A stretch of 41,500 nucleotides of DNA from Jeotgalibaca caeni (lineage in GTDB: Bacteria; Bacillota; Bacilli; Lactobacillales; Aerococcaceae). This document shows, one piece after another, positions 8,728 to 16,036 of the stretch; within the stretch, counting starts at the first letter, position 1, and the number at the start of each line of letters is the position of its first letter. The DNA is taken from positions 1 through 41,500 of the forward strand of contig NZ_JARBEA010000019.1 in assembly GCF_028863945.1 (NCBI RefSeq). Direction: 5' to 3'. The position numbers were made by a program, and so were the translations under genes. Under the pieces are notes generated by a model. The model did no database searches. It was not told where the DNA came from and saw only the letters and a list, made by a program, of their open reading frames with translations.

Positions 8728-8845
8728 CGGACAAGTGAGCTAGATTTTTTATCTTCACTTGTCCGAACTTGTCTCATTTCGGACAAGTGGATCTGTTTTT
8801 GACTACTCACTTGTCCGAATCGAAGCAGTTTTGGACAAGTGAGCT
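8728..8845. repeat. Cluster of palindromic GGACAAGTGA repeats
   Basis: The core (T)CGGACAAGTG occurs five times in alternating orientation. Forward copies are at 8728-8738, 8779-8789 and (as TTGGACAAGTG) 8831-8841; inverted copies are at 8756-8766 and 8808-8818. Neighbouring copies pair into two hairpins (8728-8766, 8779-8818) with 11- to 12-base stems, each forward copy being followed by a T-rich stretch. The cluster sits on the host side of the ICE junction, just beyond the displaced guaA terminator. Confidence 0.85.
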
Positions 8846-8865
8846 GAATTTTTGATAAAAAAAAC

Positions 8866-8894
8866 CCAGAAACCTTGTTACGTAAGGTTTCTGG
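8866..8894 (-). terminator. Probable original guaA terminator, displaced by the ICE
   Basis: An 11-base stem CCAGAAACCTT/AAGGTTTCTGG, followed on the minus strand by a run of eight T. It lies eleven bases outside the left attachment repeat. Before integration the minus-strand transcript reaching it would have been guaA, so the ICE now separates guaA from this terminator by about 24 kb. Confidence 0.8.
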
Positions 8895-8904
8895 ATCTAC
8901 ATTC

Positions 8905-8915
8905 TATTCCCACTC
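8905..8915. repeat. ICE attachment repeat, left junction (TATTCCCACTC)
   Basis: This 11-base sequence is identical to 32929-32939 and is the complement of GAGTGGGAATA, the end of guaA. It is the core site known for Tn5801-like elements. On the host side the next base gives TAG after GAGTGGGAA, so this copy preserves the pre-integration guaA stop. Confidence 0.92.
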
Positions 8916-8977
8916 CAAGTTTGCAGGTGACGTCAAAACATTGTTATATCAATGTTTGTCATGCCTTAATTTTATTT

Positions 8978-8995
8978 TGGCGGAAATTCTGGCGG
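8978..8995. repeat. Left arm-type integrase sites (TGGCGG pair)
   Basis: TGGCGG occurs at 8978 and 8990, spaced 12 bases. The same hexamer occurs three times at the opposite end of the ICE. Direct repeats near both ends of Tn916-type elements bind the N-terminal domain of Int; assigning that role here is inference. Confidence 0.5.
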
Positions 8996-8998
8996 AAC

Positions 8999-10207
8999 TT
9001 ATTTTTTTACTGCTTGATTACCATTAAATTCTACACCTGATTTTTCTGCGGTTCGTATTTTAATGTTGCCTGTCATCTCTTCCGCAATCAGTTCATCCAC
9101 TCCAGACCACATATGAGAATAATGCTTTAACGTAATTTCCGGGCTAGAATGTCCCATACGCTTTGATAAAATCAAAACAGATACGTTGAATTCATTAATG
9201 AGATAAGATGCATGCGAATGTCGAAGCCCTTTAGCTTGAATACGATGAACATTTGCAAGTTTTGCGTAACGTTGAATGACTCTAGCAAGCGTTGATTTAA
9301 TCATTGGCGCTCCGTCATAACTAAAAACAAAATCATCAATCCCTATTTTTGATTGTCGTTGTTTCCATGTTTGCAACACTCGTATCGTGTCCTCATCTAA
9401 AGAGATGATTCGTTTTCCATCTTCTGTTTTTGTATAGTTTTTTCGTGTCCAATTGCTTTTATTGCGTAAATACAAGGAATGATGAACACGAAGCCGCTTG
9501 TTTTGAAAATCGACATCATCCCACCACAAAGCCGTTCCTTCACTAACTCGTATGCCTGTCAAGAAATACGTCCACAACATCACAAAACATAAGTGTTCAT
9601 AAAAATCATCTAGACAAATAGTAGAAATAACCTTCTCAAATTCTGTTTTTGTCCAGTAAGGAACAACCGCTTTTCCTTTAGGAATAGCTTTCACCTTTTT
9701 AGATACGTTTACTTCTAAATATTGCATATCAACTGCCATATCCAGACTTTTTCGAAACATACCAAATACCAAACTTGCATATGCTTGGGAATATCCCGCT
9801 CCTTTATCGGAAAGGAGCCAGGTTCGATACTGTTGGACATCTTCTACCGCTAAAGAACGAAGCTCAATGGTTGAAAAGCGGTCTCTCATAGTTTCTAGCG
9901 TTCTTTCCCGAACATAAAAAGTACTTTCTTCTACTTCTGTTTCATATGCGGGAATATACACGGTATCCATGTACTGACCATAAGTCATATGGTAATTTCC
10001 ATAACCATTTGCTTGATGGTATTCATTTTTCACGCGTACTAATTCTTTATAAGCTTGTGTGGCTGTAGTAAACTTCTTTCCTTGTTGATTCGATCTTGCT
10101 TTTTTTCTTATTCGTTTTCCAGTAACACGATCGTTACCCAACTCTGTCTCATAATAAAATTGGCCAGCGCTATCTATATAAACGCCAGCATATTTCGTTT
10201 TAGTCAT
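8999..10207 (-). CDS. int: Tyrosine integrase of the ICE (Tn5801-like)
   Basis: A site-specific recombinase of 402 residues that integrates and excises the element at the guaA attachment site. The N-terminal 60 residues are an AP2-like arm-binding domain (YAGVYIDSAGQFYYE), then a SAM-like core-binding domain (about 72-175), then the catalytic domain. Active-site candidates are Arg220 (TGIRVSE), Lys260, Arg329 (GLRHSHAS), His353 (MGHSSPE) and the nucleophile Tyr363 (LKHYSHMW). The box II position that is often His (HxLRH) is Lys here (KGLRH), which I believe is usual in DUF3173-associated integrases. Its start overlaps the DUF3173 gene by 8 bases, so the two are coupled. Confidence 0.95.
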   Translation of the reverse strand: MTKTKYAGVYIDSAGQFYYETELGNDRVTGKRIRKKARSNQQGKKFTTATQAYKELVRVKNEYHQANGYGNYHMTYGQYMDTVYIPAYETEVEESTFYVRERTLETMRDRFSTIELRSLAVEDVQQYRTWLLSDKGAGYSQAYASLVFGMFRKSLDMAVDMQYLEVNVSKKVKAIPKGKAVVPYWTKTEFEKVISTICLDDFYEHLCFVMLWTYFLTGIRVSEGTALWWDDVDFQNKRLRVHHSLYLRNKSNWTRKNYTKTEDGKRIISLDEDTIRVLQTWKQRQSKIGIDDFVFSYDGAPMIKSTLARVIQRYAKLANVHRIQAKGLRHSHASYLINEFNVSVLILSKRMGHSSPEITLKHYSHMWSGVDELIAEEMTGNIKIRTAEKSGVEFNGNQAVKK

Positions 10208-10406
10208 AATCTGTTGCCTCCAACTCTAGTTCACAACCTAGAATTGTTTCAACAGTTTCTCTCGGAACTTGTCCTAAACGTTTGTTATTATAAAATGGAT
10301 ACCCTTGTTGTATCATAATTTCTTTTGATTGTCTAATAATTCTAATAGCTGTATATTTAGGAAAACCTAATTTTATTAAGTCATCTTTAGTAACTAGCTG
10401 TTGCAT
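10200..10406 (-). CDS. DUF3173 family protein, probable excisionase/accessory factor
   Basis: 68 residues with the motif set of DUF3173: LVTKDDLIKLGFPKYTAIRIIRQ forms a helix-turn-helix-like start, followed by a YPFYNNKRLGQVPRETVETILG segment. This family lies directly upstream of int in Tn5801-like and related ICEs and takes the place of the Tn916 Xis gene. The ATG at 10406 has AAGGTGAG in front; the upstream in-frame start lacks such a site. The excisionase role is inferred from gene position. Confidence 0.85.
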   Translation of the reverse strand: MQQLVTKDDLIKLGFPKYTAIRIIRQSKEIMIQQGYPFYNNKRLGQVPRETVETILGCELELEATDYD

Positions 10407-10433
10407 GCTACTCACCTTCTTTCTCGTTATCAA

Positions 10434-10743
10434 TTTAATGCAAGATTAGACGGTCTGAAAAAACCCACAGGAATTTCACCTCTACTCATACTCGGAGTAG
10501 CTACCCAATACCGTGAAGTGTTCAAGGTAGGCGTATCATTATAGCAACATGTAAATCAAGGCTACTTCACTTTCCAAAGTTGAAGTTTGCAAATCAAATA
10601 AGAATCGCTCGTCAATTAAAAAAGTCCTGGCGTATTTGTTTACACAGCTCCTTACATGTTGAATGTATCTAATCATGCTATTCAATTTTCAAAGAACATT
10701 AAATTATCAAACTATAGATCTAACTATTAAAAAGGAAAAAATA
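10434..10743. other. 310-base gap between DUF3173 gene and orf8
   Basis: No convincing gene. It holds the extended -10 promoter at 10538-10546 and a small dyad (CTACTC/GAGTAG) around 10483-10501. Confidence 0.5.
10538..10546 (-). promoter_or_regulatory. Extended -10 promoter for DUF3173-int
   Basis: Minus-strand TGCTATAAT matches the extended -10 consensus (TGnTATAAT). No good -35 box stands 17 bases away. It is about 130 bases upstream of the DUF3173 start and reads toward it. Confidence 0.4.
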
Positions 10744-10977
10744 TTATTGCTTAACTTCAAAGGCCAGAATCTTTGTAATCAGTCTGGTTTCCATTCTTCC
10801 TCTCAGAGCTTCATCAACAACCATACTTTGATTGCCGTATTCATCTCTCAATAGCCGAAGGGAACGTTTTGCAATATATCCCTTATAATGTTTTAGAATA
10901 TGGTTAATTGCTTCTGTATCACCATCTGTAGCCTTAACAATAAAGGGAAAGGAAACCATTGGATAAGTATTTTTCAC
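10744..10977 (-). CDS. Tn916 Orf8-like helix-turn-helix protein
   Basis: 77 residues matching the small regulator encoded after orf7 in Tn916-family elements (KNTYPMVSFPFIVKATDGDT start). Its ATG overlaps the Orf7 stop by four bases. In Tn916 Orf7 and Orf8 act together as a pair that activates transfer-gene and int/xis transcription. It is probably a DNA-binding or sigma-helper protein; no enzyme motif is present. Confidence 0.88.
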   Translation of the reverse strand: MKNTYPMVSFPFIVKATDGDTEAINHILKHYKGYIAKRSLRLLRDEYGNQSMVVDEALRGRMETRLITKILAFEVKQ

Positions 10978-11396
10978 TTTTCTAACCCCTCCATAATTTT
11001 TTTAATTAAAACTAGTCCACTAGTTCTGTGTCTGTAAACGGTAGAACGATTCAATTCTAATCGCTCTGCAATTTCTGAATCGCTCATGTTCATGAAGTAG
11101 TACATCAATAAAATTTCACGTTTCTTGTCTGGCAAATCACGCAATGCTTCACTCAACAAATCATGTTCTATACCAACGGTTACTCCATTGAGGGTATAAA
11201 TTTGAAAGTCAGTCGTATGGTTATCCATTATAAAAAATTGGCTAACGATATAATCACCTACATCGGAAAATGAAACCTCATTTTTGGAAAGTCTAGAAAG
11301 ATATTTGTAATAATCCTTTCGTTCATCTTCCATGGCACGTTTGCAAATATAATCAAATTGATTTTCTATCGTAGTTTGAAAAGTAGATGGTTTCAT
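10974..11396 (-). CDS. Tn916 Orf7-like sigma-70 family regulator
   Basis: 140 residues. The C-terminal half carries a region-4-like helix-turn-helix: ALRDLPDKKREILLMYYFMNMSDSEIAERLELNRSTVYRHRTSG, described here as a motif from about residue 84 to 128. It closely resembles Tn916 Orf7, the positive regulator of element excision and transfer, which in Tn916 is switched on by read-through from tet(M). Here tet(M) is absent, so its trigger must differ. A GGGGGTGAG ribosome site precedes the ATG at 11396. Three hairpin terminators stand upstream between it and orf9. Confidence 0.9.
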   Translation of the reverse strand: MKPSTFQTTIENQFDYICKRAMEDERKDYYKYLSRLSKNEVSFSDVGDYIVSQFFIMDNHTTDFQIYTLNGVTVGIEHDLLSEALRDLPDKKREILLMYYFMNMSDSEIAERLELNRSTVYRHRTSGLVLIKKIMEGLEK

Positions 11397-11535
11397 GATT
11401 TCTCACCCCCTTTCTTGGTGTAAAGGGAAATGAGATTGTATCTCTGTTTCCCTTCACACTTAGTCCCGATAGGAAAGGGGGATTTGTTGCATAAACAGAT
11501 AAAAAACTTTTTAAATAAATGATTTAGTAACGAAA

Positions 11536-11575
11536 AAAGCACGTAAACAGATTGATTTGTCTGTTTACGTGCTTT
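11536..11575. terminator. Strong bidirectional hairpin upstream of orf7
   Basis: A perfect 16-base inverted repeat, from AAAGCACGTAAACAGA at 11536-11551 to its complement at 11560-11575, with an 8-base loop. A/T-rich sequence flanks both sides. Confidence 0.85.
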
Positions 11576-11625
11576 ATTTGTTCGTTCTATACGATCTATA
11601 AAACCACATTGATGGCTATAACTAT

Positions 11626-11697
11626 CTACTGTAGAAGTATAGATTTTTTTGATAATAATCTCGATAATGAGAGTTGATTACAGATAGCATATTTCAT
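11626..11697 (-). CDS. Possible 23-residue leader peptide
   Basis: A short frame opens with ATG at 11697 after GTAGGAGG, though that site is about 12 bases away, and reads MKYAICNQLSLSRLLSKKS followed by four more residues. It lies between two terminators upstream of orf7, the position of the small orf10 of Tn916. A leader-peptide role is only a guess. Confidence 0.3.
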   Translation of the reverse strand: MKYAICNQLSLSRLLSKKSILLQ

Positions 11698-11755
11698 GAC
11701 GACCTGACCTCCTACAAGCCGTCATTTCTAACTTAATTATTGTTTTTGAATACAT

Positions 11756-11783
11756 AAAAACAACGGCTCTTGAACCGTCGTTT
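11756..11783. terminator. Second hairpin in the orf7-orf9 gap
   Basis: The stem ACGGCTC...GAACCGT region reads AACAACGG CTCTTGA ACCGTCGTT with flanking A and T runs; arms are about 8 bases with one mismatch. Confidence 0.6.
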
Positions 11784-11814
11784 GAAAGTAATTGTTAATT
11801 TACTGCATGAAAGG

Positions 11815-11858
11815 ATACTACCAAACTACGGTTTTTTTTTATAACCTTTTGGTAGTAT
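11815..11858 (+). terminator. Third hairpin in the orf7-orf9 gap
   Basis: ATACTACCAAA pairs with TTTGGTAGTAT; the plus strand continues into ATTATTTTTA, a terminator-like tail. The loop contains a run of nine to ten T. Confidence 0.6.
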
Positions 11859-11966
11859 TATTTTTATGGTAAGTCTCTTAACAGGAACTCATAGACCATA
11901 TAATACGTTTTTATATACCTGTTTCTAATTAGATAGGAACAGTAAAATGTATAGAGGTGGTTTACT

Positions 11967-12323
11967 ATGCGTAAAAAAGAAGACAAATATGATTTCACAG
12001 TCTTTGGTCTTAAGATAAAAGAAGCTCGTATGAAACAAGGTTTAACCCGCGAGCAAGTGGGAGCGAAAATTGAAATTGACCCACGCTATCTAACAAATAT
12101 CGAAAACAAAGGGCAACACCCGAGCATACAAGTTCTTTATGACCTTGTATCATTGCTTCATGTGTCTGTTGATGAATTTTTCCTACCTGCTAACGATCTA
12201 GTAAAAAGCACTAGACGTATACAGGTAGAAAAGCTAATGGATGACTTTGCAGATAAAGAGCTAATACTTATGGAATCACTAGCATATGGTATCAAAAAAT
12301 CAAAATCCATAAAAAATGAATGA
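11967..12323 (+). CDS. Tn916 Orf9-like XRE repressor
   Basis: 118 residues, the only ICE backbone gene on the plus strand. Residues about 12-70 form a Cro/CI helix-turn-helix ([20 protein letters not shown], then [17 protein letters not shown]). The rest is a helical tail with DEFFLPA. It corresponds to Tn916 Orf9, the proposed repressor of the orf7/orf8 pathway, transcribed divergently from them. A GAGGTGG ribosome site precedes the ATG at 11967. Confidence 0.92.
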   Translation: MRKKEDKYDFTVFGLKIKEARMKQGLTREQVGAKIEIDPRYLTNIENKGQHPSIQVLYDLVSLLHVSVDEFFLPANDLVKSTRRIQVEKLMDDFADKELILMESLAYGIKKSKSIKNE

Positions 12324-12370
12324 CTAAAGGTACAAAAAGAGCCGATAAGATGAGATTAATCATTCTCAAA

Positions 12371-12559
12371 TTATCGGCTCTGCGTCTTTGCGTCTGGCTC
12401 TTCGATTATTGATAAGTCCAATGACTTAACACTTACTAAAGTTTCTTGTTTACATTTGGGACAATAAATAGGCAAGTTTTTGAGTACCGTGTCTTCACGA
12501 ATTTTCAATCTTGTTTTACCACCACATAAAGGGCAGAAAATCCAATGAGCTTCTTTCAT
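12371..12559 (-). CDS. Cysteine-rich KTR domain protein (zinc ribbon)
   Basis: 62 residues with two CxxC pairs (CPLCGGKTR and CPKCKQE) spaced as a small zinc ribbon. The KTR after the first pair marks the Cys_rich_KTR family commonly found near tet(M) in Tn916-like elements. Function is unknown. The ATG at 12559 follows GGAGGG; the upstream in-frame ATG overlaps that site. It is last in the TetR-deaminase-MBL block and marks the edge of the backbone on the orf9 side. Confidence 0.8.
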   Translation of the reverse strand: MKEAHWIFCPLCGGKTRLKIREDTVLKNLPIYCPKCKQETLVSVKSLDLSIIEEPDAKTQSR

Positions 12560-12583
12560 AGATATACCCTCCATAAATTTATT

Positions 12584-13276
12584 TTAGTTTGAAATAGATT
12601 TTAAGTATACTAGTAAATCACACTTGGACAATGGTTCAGTATGTCCTAAAATGCAGTACTGGCAGTCTATGCTTTCAATCAGATTTATTAATTTCCTTAA
12701 CTTATCCATATCCATATAACCATCATTAAAAAAATCCTCGCTAGTTGAATCACCTAAAAACAGTACTTTTTCTTCTGGAATATATATTAAAACTGTATCT
12801 TCTGAATGAGGTGCTTCTGCATGAAAAATTTGTGCCGTCGTCCCACCAAGATTAAGAGTAATTTTTTTTTCAAATTGAACGTCAGATTGAGTAATAACGA
12901 TTTTTCTGTCATTTACATATTCTCTATTTAAATACTTGTTATTCTTTTTCATAGATTTTATATAGGAATTATCTGATAGTTTATTTTTCTCTTTTTCTAA
13001 AAATTCATTGGTTTTATGATGTGCAATAGATATACCATTAATGTGGTGCATTCCAAAAGTATGGTCCCAGTGCCAATGAGTAATAATTGTAACATCTGGT
13101 TTTTTTAGCCCCTCTACTTCTAAAGCTTGATAAAATTCATCCACATGTGCAGCTGAATTTCCAGCATCAATAGCAAGTGCAATTTTATCTCCTTTTATAT
13201 ATGCCAAGAGCGGACGGTCAGTTTCGGGATGATGTGGTATATAAAATATTCTATTAGTCAACTTTTTTATTTCCAT
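12584..13276 (-). CDS. Metallo-beta-lactamase-fold hydrolase
   Basis: 230 residues. The zinc motif THWHWDH (HxHxDH) lies near residue 75, a later His in AEAPHSED, Asp in FLGDSTSED and His in ILGHTEP complete the usual binuclear site. There is no signal peptide, so it is cytoplasmic and unlikely to be a secreted beta-lactamase. The fold covers hydrolases of many esters, thioesters and lactams; the substrate is unknown. It overlaps the deaminase gene by 10 bases and forms a coupled operon with it and TetR, which suggests it acts on the same compound. Confidence 0.85.
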   Translation of the reverse strand: MEIKKLTNRIFYIPHHPETDRPLLAYIKGDKIALAIDAGNSAAHVDEFYQALEVEGLKKPDVTIITHWHWDHTFGMHHINGISIAHHKTNEFLEKEKNKLSDNSYIKSMKKNNKYLNREYVNDRKIVITQSDVQFEKKITLNLGGTTAQIFHAEAPHSEDTVLIYIPEEKVLFLGDSTSEDFFNDGYMDMDKLRKLINLIESIDCQYCILGHTEPLSKCDLLVYLKSISN

Positions 13277-13656
13277 TTGTTGTCCCACCCTTCGGGTAAT
13301 AAATCTTGTAATAAAACTTCTCTTAATTCAGGTAGTATGATTTTAGTCTCCATGTTTTGATCATCTATTTGTGAAATAAACTCTCTACATCTTCCACATG
13401 GCGGCAAAATACTTCCATCTTCATATACCGCAACTATTTTTTCAATCACAGTTTCATTATTCTTCACCATTTCAGCAATAGCTGATTGCTCCGCACAAAG
13501 ACCAATAGAGCAAGGTAAATCAATACATATACCTGTAAAAACATTACCATTAATGGTTTCTAATGCACAGGAAACATGGCCTGCAATTCCAAATTGTTTC
13601 AGTTTCTTGTGACTTATATAATTATTAGCAACTTGATAGAGTTCTTGTTTATTCAT
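13267..13656 (-). CDS. Cytidine/blasticidin-S deaminase-like protein
   Basis: 129 residues with the cytidine deaminase fold signature: CAEQSAIAEM supplies one zinc cysteine and the catalytic glutamate, and PPCGRCREF supplies the other two cysteines. The spacing and the C-terminal DLLPEGW resemble both tetrameric cytidine deaminases and fungal blasticidin-S deaminase. Conversion of a cytidine moiety to uridine is the expected reaction; whether the target is a free nucleoside or a nucleoside antibiotic is not shown. Overlap with both neighbours, plus TetR control, favours an inducible detoxification role, which is inference. Confidence 0.83.
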   Translation of the reverse strand: MNKQELYQVANNYISHKKLKQFGIAGHVSCALETINGNVFTGICIDLPCSIGLCAEQSAIAEMVKNNETVIEKIVAVYEDGSILPPCGRCREFISQIDDQNMETKIILPELREVLLQDLLPEGWDNKWK

Positions 13657-14255
13657 AATTTGTATCCTTTCCTAATACCATATAAAAAAAGTTCAGTAGT
13701 CTGATTTATAAATTCTTCATGCTTCATTTTTTTTGAATCAGTAACAAGAAGACTATATAGCAAAGGATCCAAAGCAGATAGAATTTGATGACTTAAAAAG
13801 TCCAATGAGAAATCTTCTTTGATAAGTCCTTCATTTACTCCTAGAATGAGAACATTGCTAAATTCTTGTATAATATCATTTTGAATACGTTCCATATCTT
13901 TTTGATTCTTTTCTTGAAATAAAACAGCCACATCAGAAAAACTTAGCAATAGAAATTGATGATAGTCACTTTCCATTGATTTTTGAATAACTTTTTTAAA
14001 TTTTTCAATAAAATCAGTATCTTCTGTAACTATTTCACTTAAACTATCACGTAGTTTTTGAAGTTTAGGAAATGTAATTATAAATAATAAATCTTCTTTT
14101 GAAGAAAAATGATTGTAAAGAGTACCTTTTGCAATTTCTAATTCATCGGATATATCGCTCATTTTAAAATGATGATATCCTTTTTGTTTTATCAGTCTTT
14201 CCGCTGTTTCAATGATGTTTCTATTTCTTGTTTTAAACTTTTTTTCTTTAGACAT
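13653..14255 (-). CDS. TetR-family repressor of the deaminase/MBL operon
   Basis: 200 residues. The N-terminal HTH spans about residues 12-60 (ETAERLIKQKGYHHFKMSDI then AKGTLYNHFSSKEDLL). The C-terminal part is an all-helical ligand-binding domain. Its stop overlaps the deaminase start by four bases. Two palindromes upstream (14277-14290, 14295-14308) are the likely operators, so it probably represses its own operon and is released by a small ligand. Confidence 0.9.
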   Translation of the reverse strand: MSKEKKFKTRNRNIIETAERLIKQKGYHHFKMSDISDELEIAKGTLYNHFSSKEDLLFIITFPKLQKLRDSLSEIVTEDTDFIEKFKKVIQKSMESDYHQFLLLSFSDVAVLFQEKNQKDMERIQNDIIQEFSNVLILGVNEGLIKEDFSLDFLSHQILSALDPLLYSLLVTDSKKMKHEEFINQTTELFLYGIRKGYKL

Positions 14256-14276
14256 ACCACTAACCCCCCCTTTTTT

Positions 14277-14308
14277 TGACTACGAAGTCAAATTTGACTA
14301 CATAGTCA
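14277..14308. promoter_or_regulatory. Twin TetR operator-like palindromes
   Basis: TGACTACGAAGTCA (14277-14290) and TGACTACATAGTCA (14295-14308) share TGACT-N4-AGTCA and are spaced 18 bases centre to centre, directly upstream of the TetR gene. TAAAGTCAAATTT repeats a half site further up at about 14329-14341. Confidence 0.75.
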
Positions 14309-14356
14309 TTTTATCTATTTTATTTAATAAAGTCAAATTTATTTAATCATTTAGAG

Positions 14357-14361
14357 TATAC
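14357..14361. repeat. Target-site duplication, left (TATAC)
   Basis: TATAC flanks the left inverted repeat and is repeated at 16037-16041 beyond the right one. Confidence 0.7.
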
Positions 14362-14568
14362 CCTGAATAATTCATACTTTTTATAAACTACCAAATTTTA
14401 TAATTATCTGTTTAGTTTTATGCTCAATGGCTCTTTTTCTCAAAAATATTTTTCTAAAGGGTTTAATTTATTTTTGCTAACTGATTAAGTTCAAGAAAGA
14501 CCTCATTTTGGGCGCACTCATCCTATCGGATGGTTAACGAATTTTTTTGAATGGCGCAATAAACGCAA

Positions 14569-15882
14569 CTAACACTGCAGTACCTGAATGTTTTGTAGAA
14601 TCCGATAAAATAGCTTTTGGTAAACATGGTAACTACTTAATTTCAAGTATTGTCTTCTTCCGGAATGAACTATCTTTCCAGCAATTTTAAAGAGAAATAA
14701 GCGAATAGTAGAAACCTGATACCCTTTCGTTTCATTGGTAAAACACAATGTTCGCATGAAGTTCACGATATTGTAAGCCAATAGGCTTACGATCATACGA
14801 GCATGATTTTCTATAAAACGTGGGCTATCTGTTTTATCCAAGTAAAAGCCGTTTTTTGCTTCCTTAATGTAATTTTCCATCGTTCCTCTTTTTGAATACG
14901 TTTGGAAAACCAGTTCTGGAGAGACGTCTTTTGAAAAATTAGTAATGATGAATTCATGTCTAAAAAGCAATTCACTAGCTTCTCTGGTTGATTTTATGCA
15001 GATCCTTCTGGATTTTCCCCACGACTTTGCTTGATAAGTGGCGTTATAGTAATGAACTTCTTTCTTACTCCAATCGTGATGATCCTTAATGGTAACGAAT
15101 TGCTTAGCGATTCTGTACAGATTACGATTGGATTTCAAACGGATAGTATACAAACTATCGTACTCTTCACAAAGTTCATACAAATCAGGCATTGCGAATC
15201 CACTATCTGCACGTACCATAATAGTGCTTACTGGTGTCACAGAGTGATAATGCTCAAATAATGGACGAGTAAATGCTGCGACGCCTTTTGAGGTGTAGAC
15301 ATTTCCAGAACGAAGTTCTGCTTTAAGAAAGTCTCCGGTAAGACCATCAAAGGCAACGAGTGGATGATAACCGGTTGTCTGGTAATGCGCATTATAATCG
15401 GTCATTTCTTGGTTTCCAAAGGTATCACTGTGAGTAGAATCTAAATCGAAAATCATTTCGTTCGTATTTCGAATCGTACGTGCTTTATCAATCAAAATCT
15501 GGTTAACCTTTTGTAGCTGGACGATATTTTCTGTTGACATCCGATCCCAAAAGCGAGAAATGGATGACTGTGAAGCCAACCGCTTTTTGCTTAAAACAGC
15601 TTGAAAGATAGGATCCGTTGCTAATATATTGGCTGAAGAATCTGTAGGGTAGCCTGCAATCAACTGCAAGATGATTTGTTCCAGAATAGATTCATTTTCA
15701 TGAACATGATACAGTCGGTCATCTTGAATCTGGATGTTTTTACATAAGATTTGGCTAAACTCAAATTTGTTCATGAATTCTTTTGCTAATATTAAGCCGG
15801 AATCTGAGGACAAATTTCCACCAGAGTGAGATACTGTAACATTTGAATTGAAAAGTAGACGATTTTCGTGTAAAGTTGCCAT
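14569..15882 (-). CDS. IS1380-family DDE transposase
   Basis: 437 residues, intact. The DDE triad candidates are Asp in IFDLDSTHSDTFG, Asp in MVRADSGFAMPDLY, and Glu in YSKRGTMENYIKEAKNG (the Y-x3-R-x3-E-x3-K arrangement). An N-terminal region precedes the catalytic fold. The intact frame, matching ends and target duplication suggest a recent, possibly active insertion. It has its own upstream hairpin that would block read-through into the transposase. Confidence 0.93.
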   Translation of the reverse strand: MATLHENRLLFNSNVTVSHSGGNLSSDSGLILAKEFMNKFEFSQILCKNIQIQDDRLYHVHENESILEQIILQLIAGYPTDSSANILATDPIFQAVLSKKRLASQSSISRFWDRMSTENIVQLQKVNQILIDKARTIRNTNEMIFDLDSTHSDTFGNQEMTDYNAHYQTTGYHPLVAFDGLTGDFLKAELRSGNVYTSKGVAAFTRPLFEHYHSVTPVSTIMVRADSGFAMPDLYELCEEYDSLYTIRLKSNRNLYRIAKQFVTIKDHHDWSKKEVHYYNATYQAKSWGKSRRICIKSTREASELLFRHEFIITNFSKDVSPELVFQTYSKRGTMENYIKEAKNGFYLDKTDSPRFIENHARMIVSLLAYNIVNFMRTLCFTNETKGYQVSTIRLFLFKIAGKIVHSGRRQYLKLSSYHVYQKLFYRILQNIQVLQC

Positions 15883-15888
15883 TGAGAG

Positions 15889-15942
15889 AACCCCTTTCTT
15901 TGGTTAGGTTCAGTCACTTTAACCATAGCAGATTGGGGTTCT
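15889..15942. terminator. Hairpin upstream of the transposase gene
   Basis: AGAACCCC near 15888 pairs with GGGGTTCT near 15935, followed by TTTTG on the plus strand. It lies between the transposase start and the right end. Such structures shield IS transposases from outside transcription. Confidence 0.45.
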
Positions 15943-16036
15943 TTTTGTACACCCAAAGGGTGCGAATAAACGAAACAAAATAGACTGTTATAACAAGGTT
16001 TTTGAAGCGTTTTTGAAAAACTATGAATTATTCAGG

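Larger units (their letters stand above)
11397..11966. other. 570-base regulatory gap between orf7 and orf9
   Basis: It carries three consecutive terminator hairpins (listed separately), one possible 23-codon ORF and AT-rich promoter-like sequence ahead of both divergent genes. In Tn916 the matching region carries transcripts from tet(M) into orf7/orf8 and is the main control point of transfer. Confidence 0.6.
14256..14568. other. 313-base gap between TetR gene and transposase
   Basis: It contains the twin operators, the presumed TetR promoter, the TATAC target duplication and the left end of the IS1380-type element. No further gene is seen. Confidence 0.6.
14362..16036. mobile_element. IS1380-family insertion sequence, 1675 bp
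   Basis: Ends are perfect 15-base inverted repeats, CCTGAATAATTCATA at 14362-14376 and its complement at 16022-16036, extended to about 20 of 21 bases with one mismatch. TATAC direct repeats flank it. It encodes one intact transposase. Length, CC-start ends and short duplication fit IS1380. It lies inside the ICE between orf13 and the TetR operon. Confidence 0.93.

Noticed and set aside
8728-8845. CRISPR array
   Set aside because: The repeats alternate in orientation, are very short and have irregular spacing, and no cas gene is present.
12584-13276. True secreted beta-lactamase
   Set aside because: It lacks a signal peptide, and the MBL fold covers many hydrolases; only the fold is claimed.
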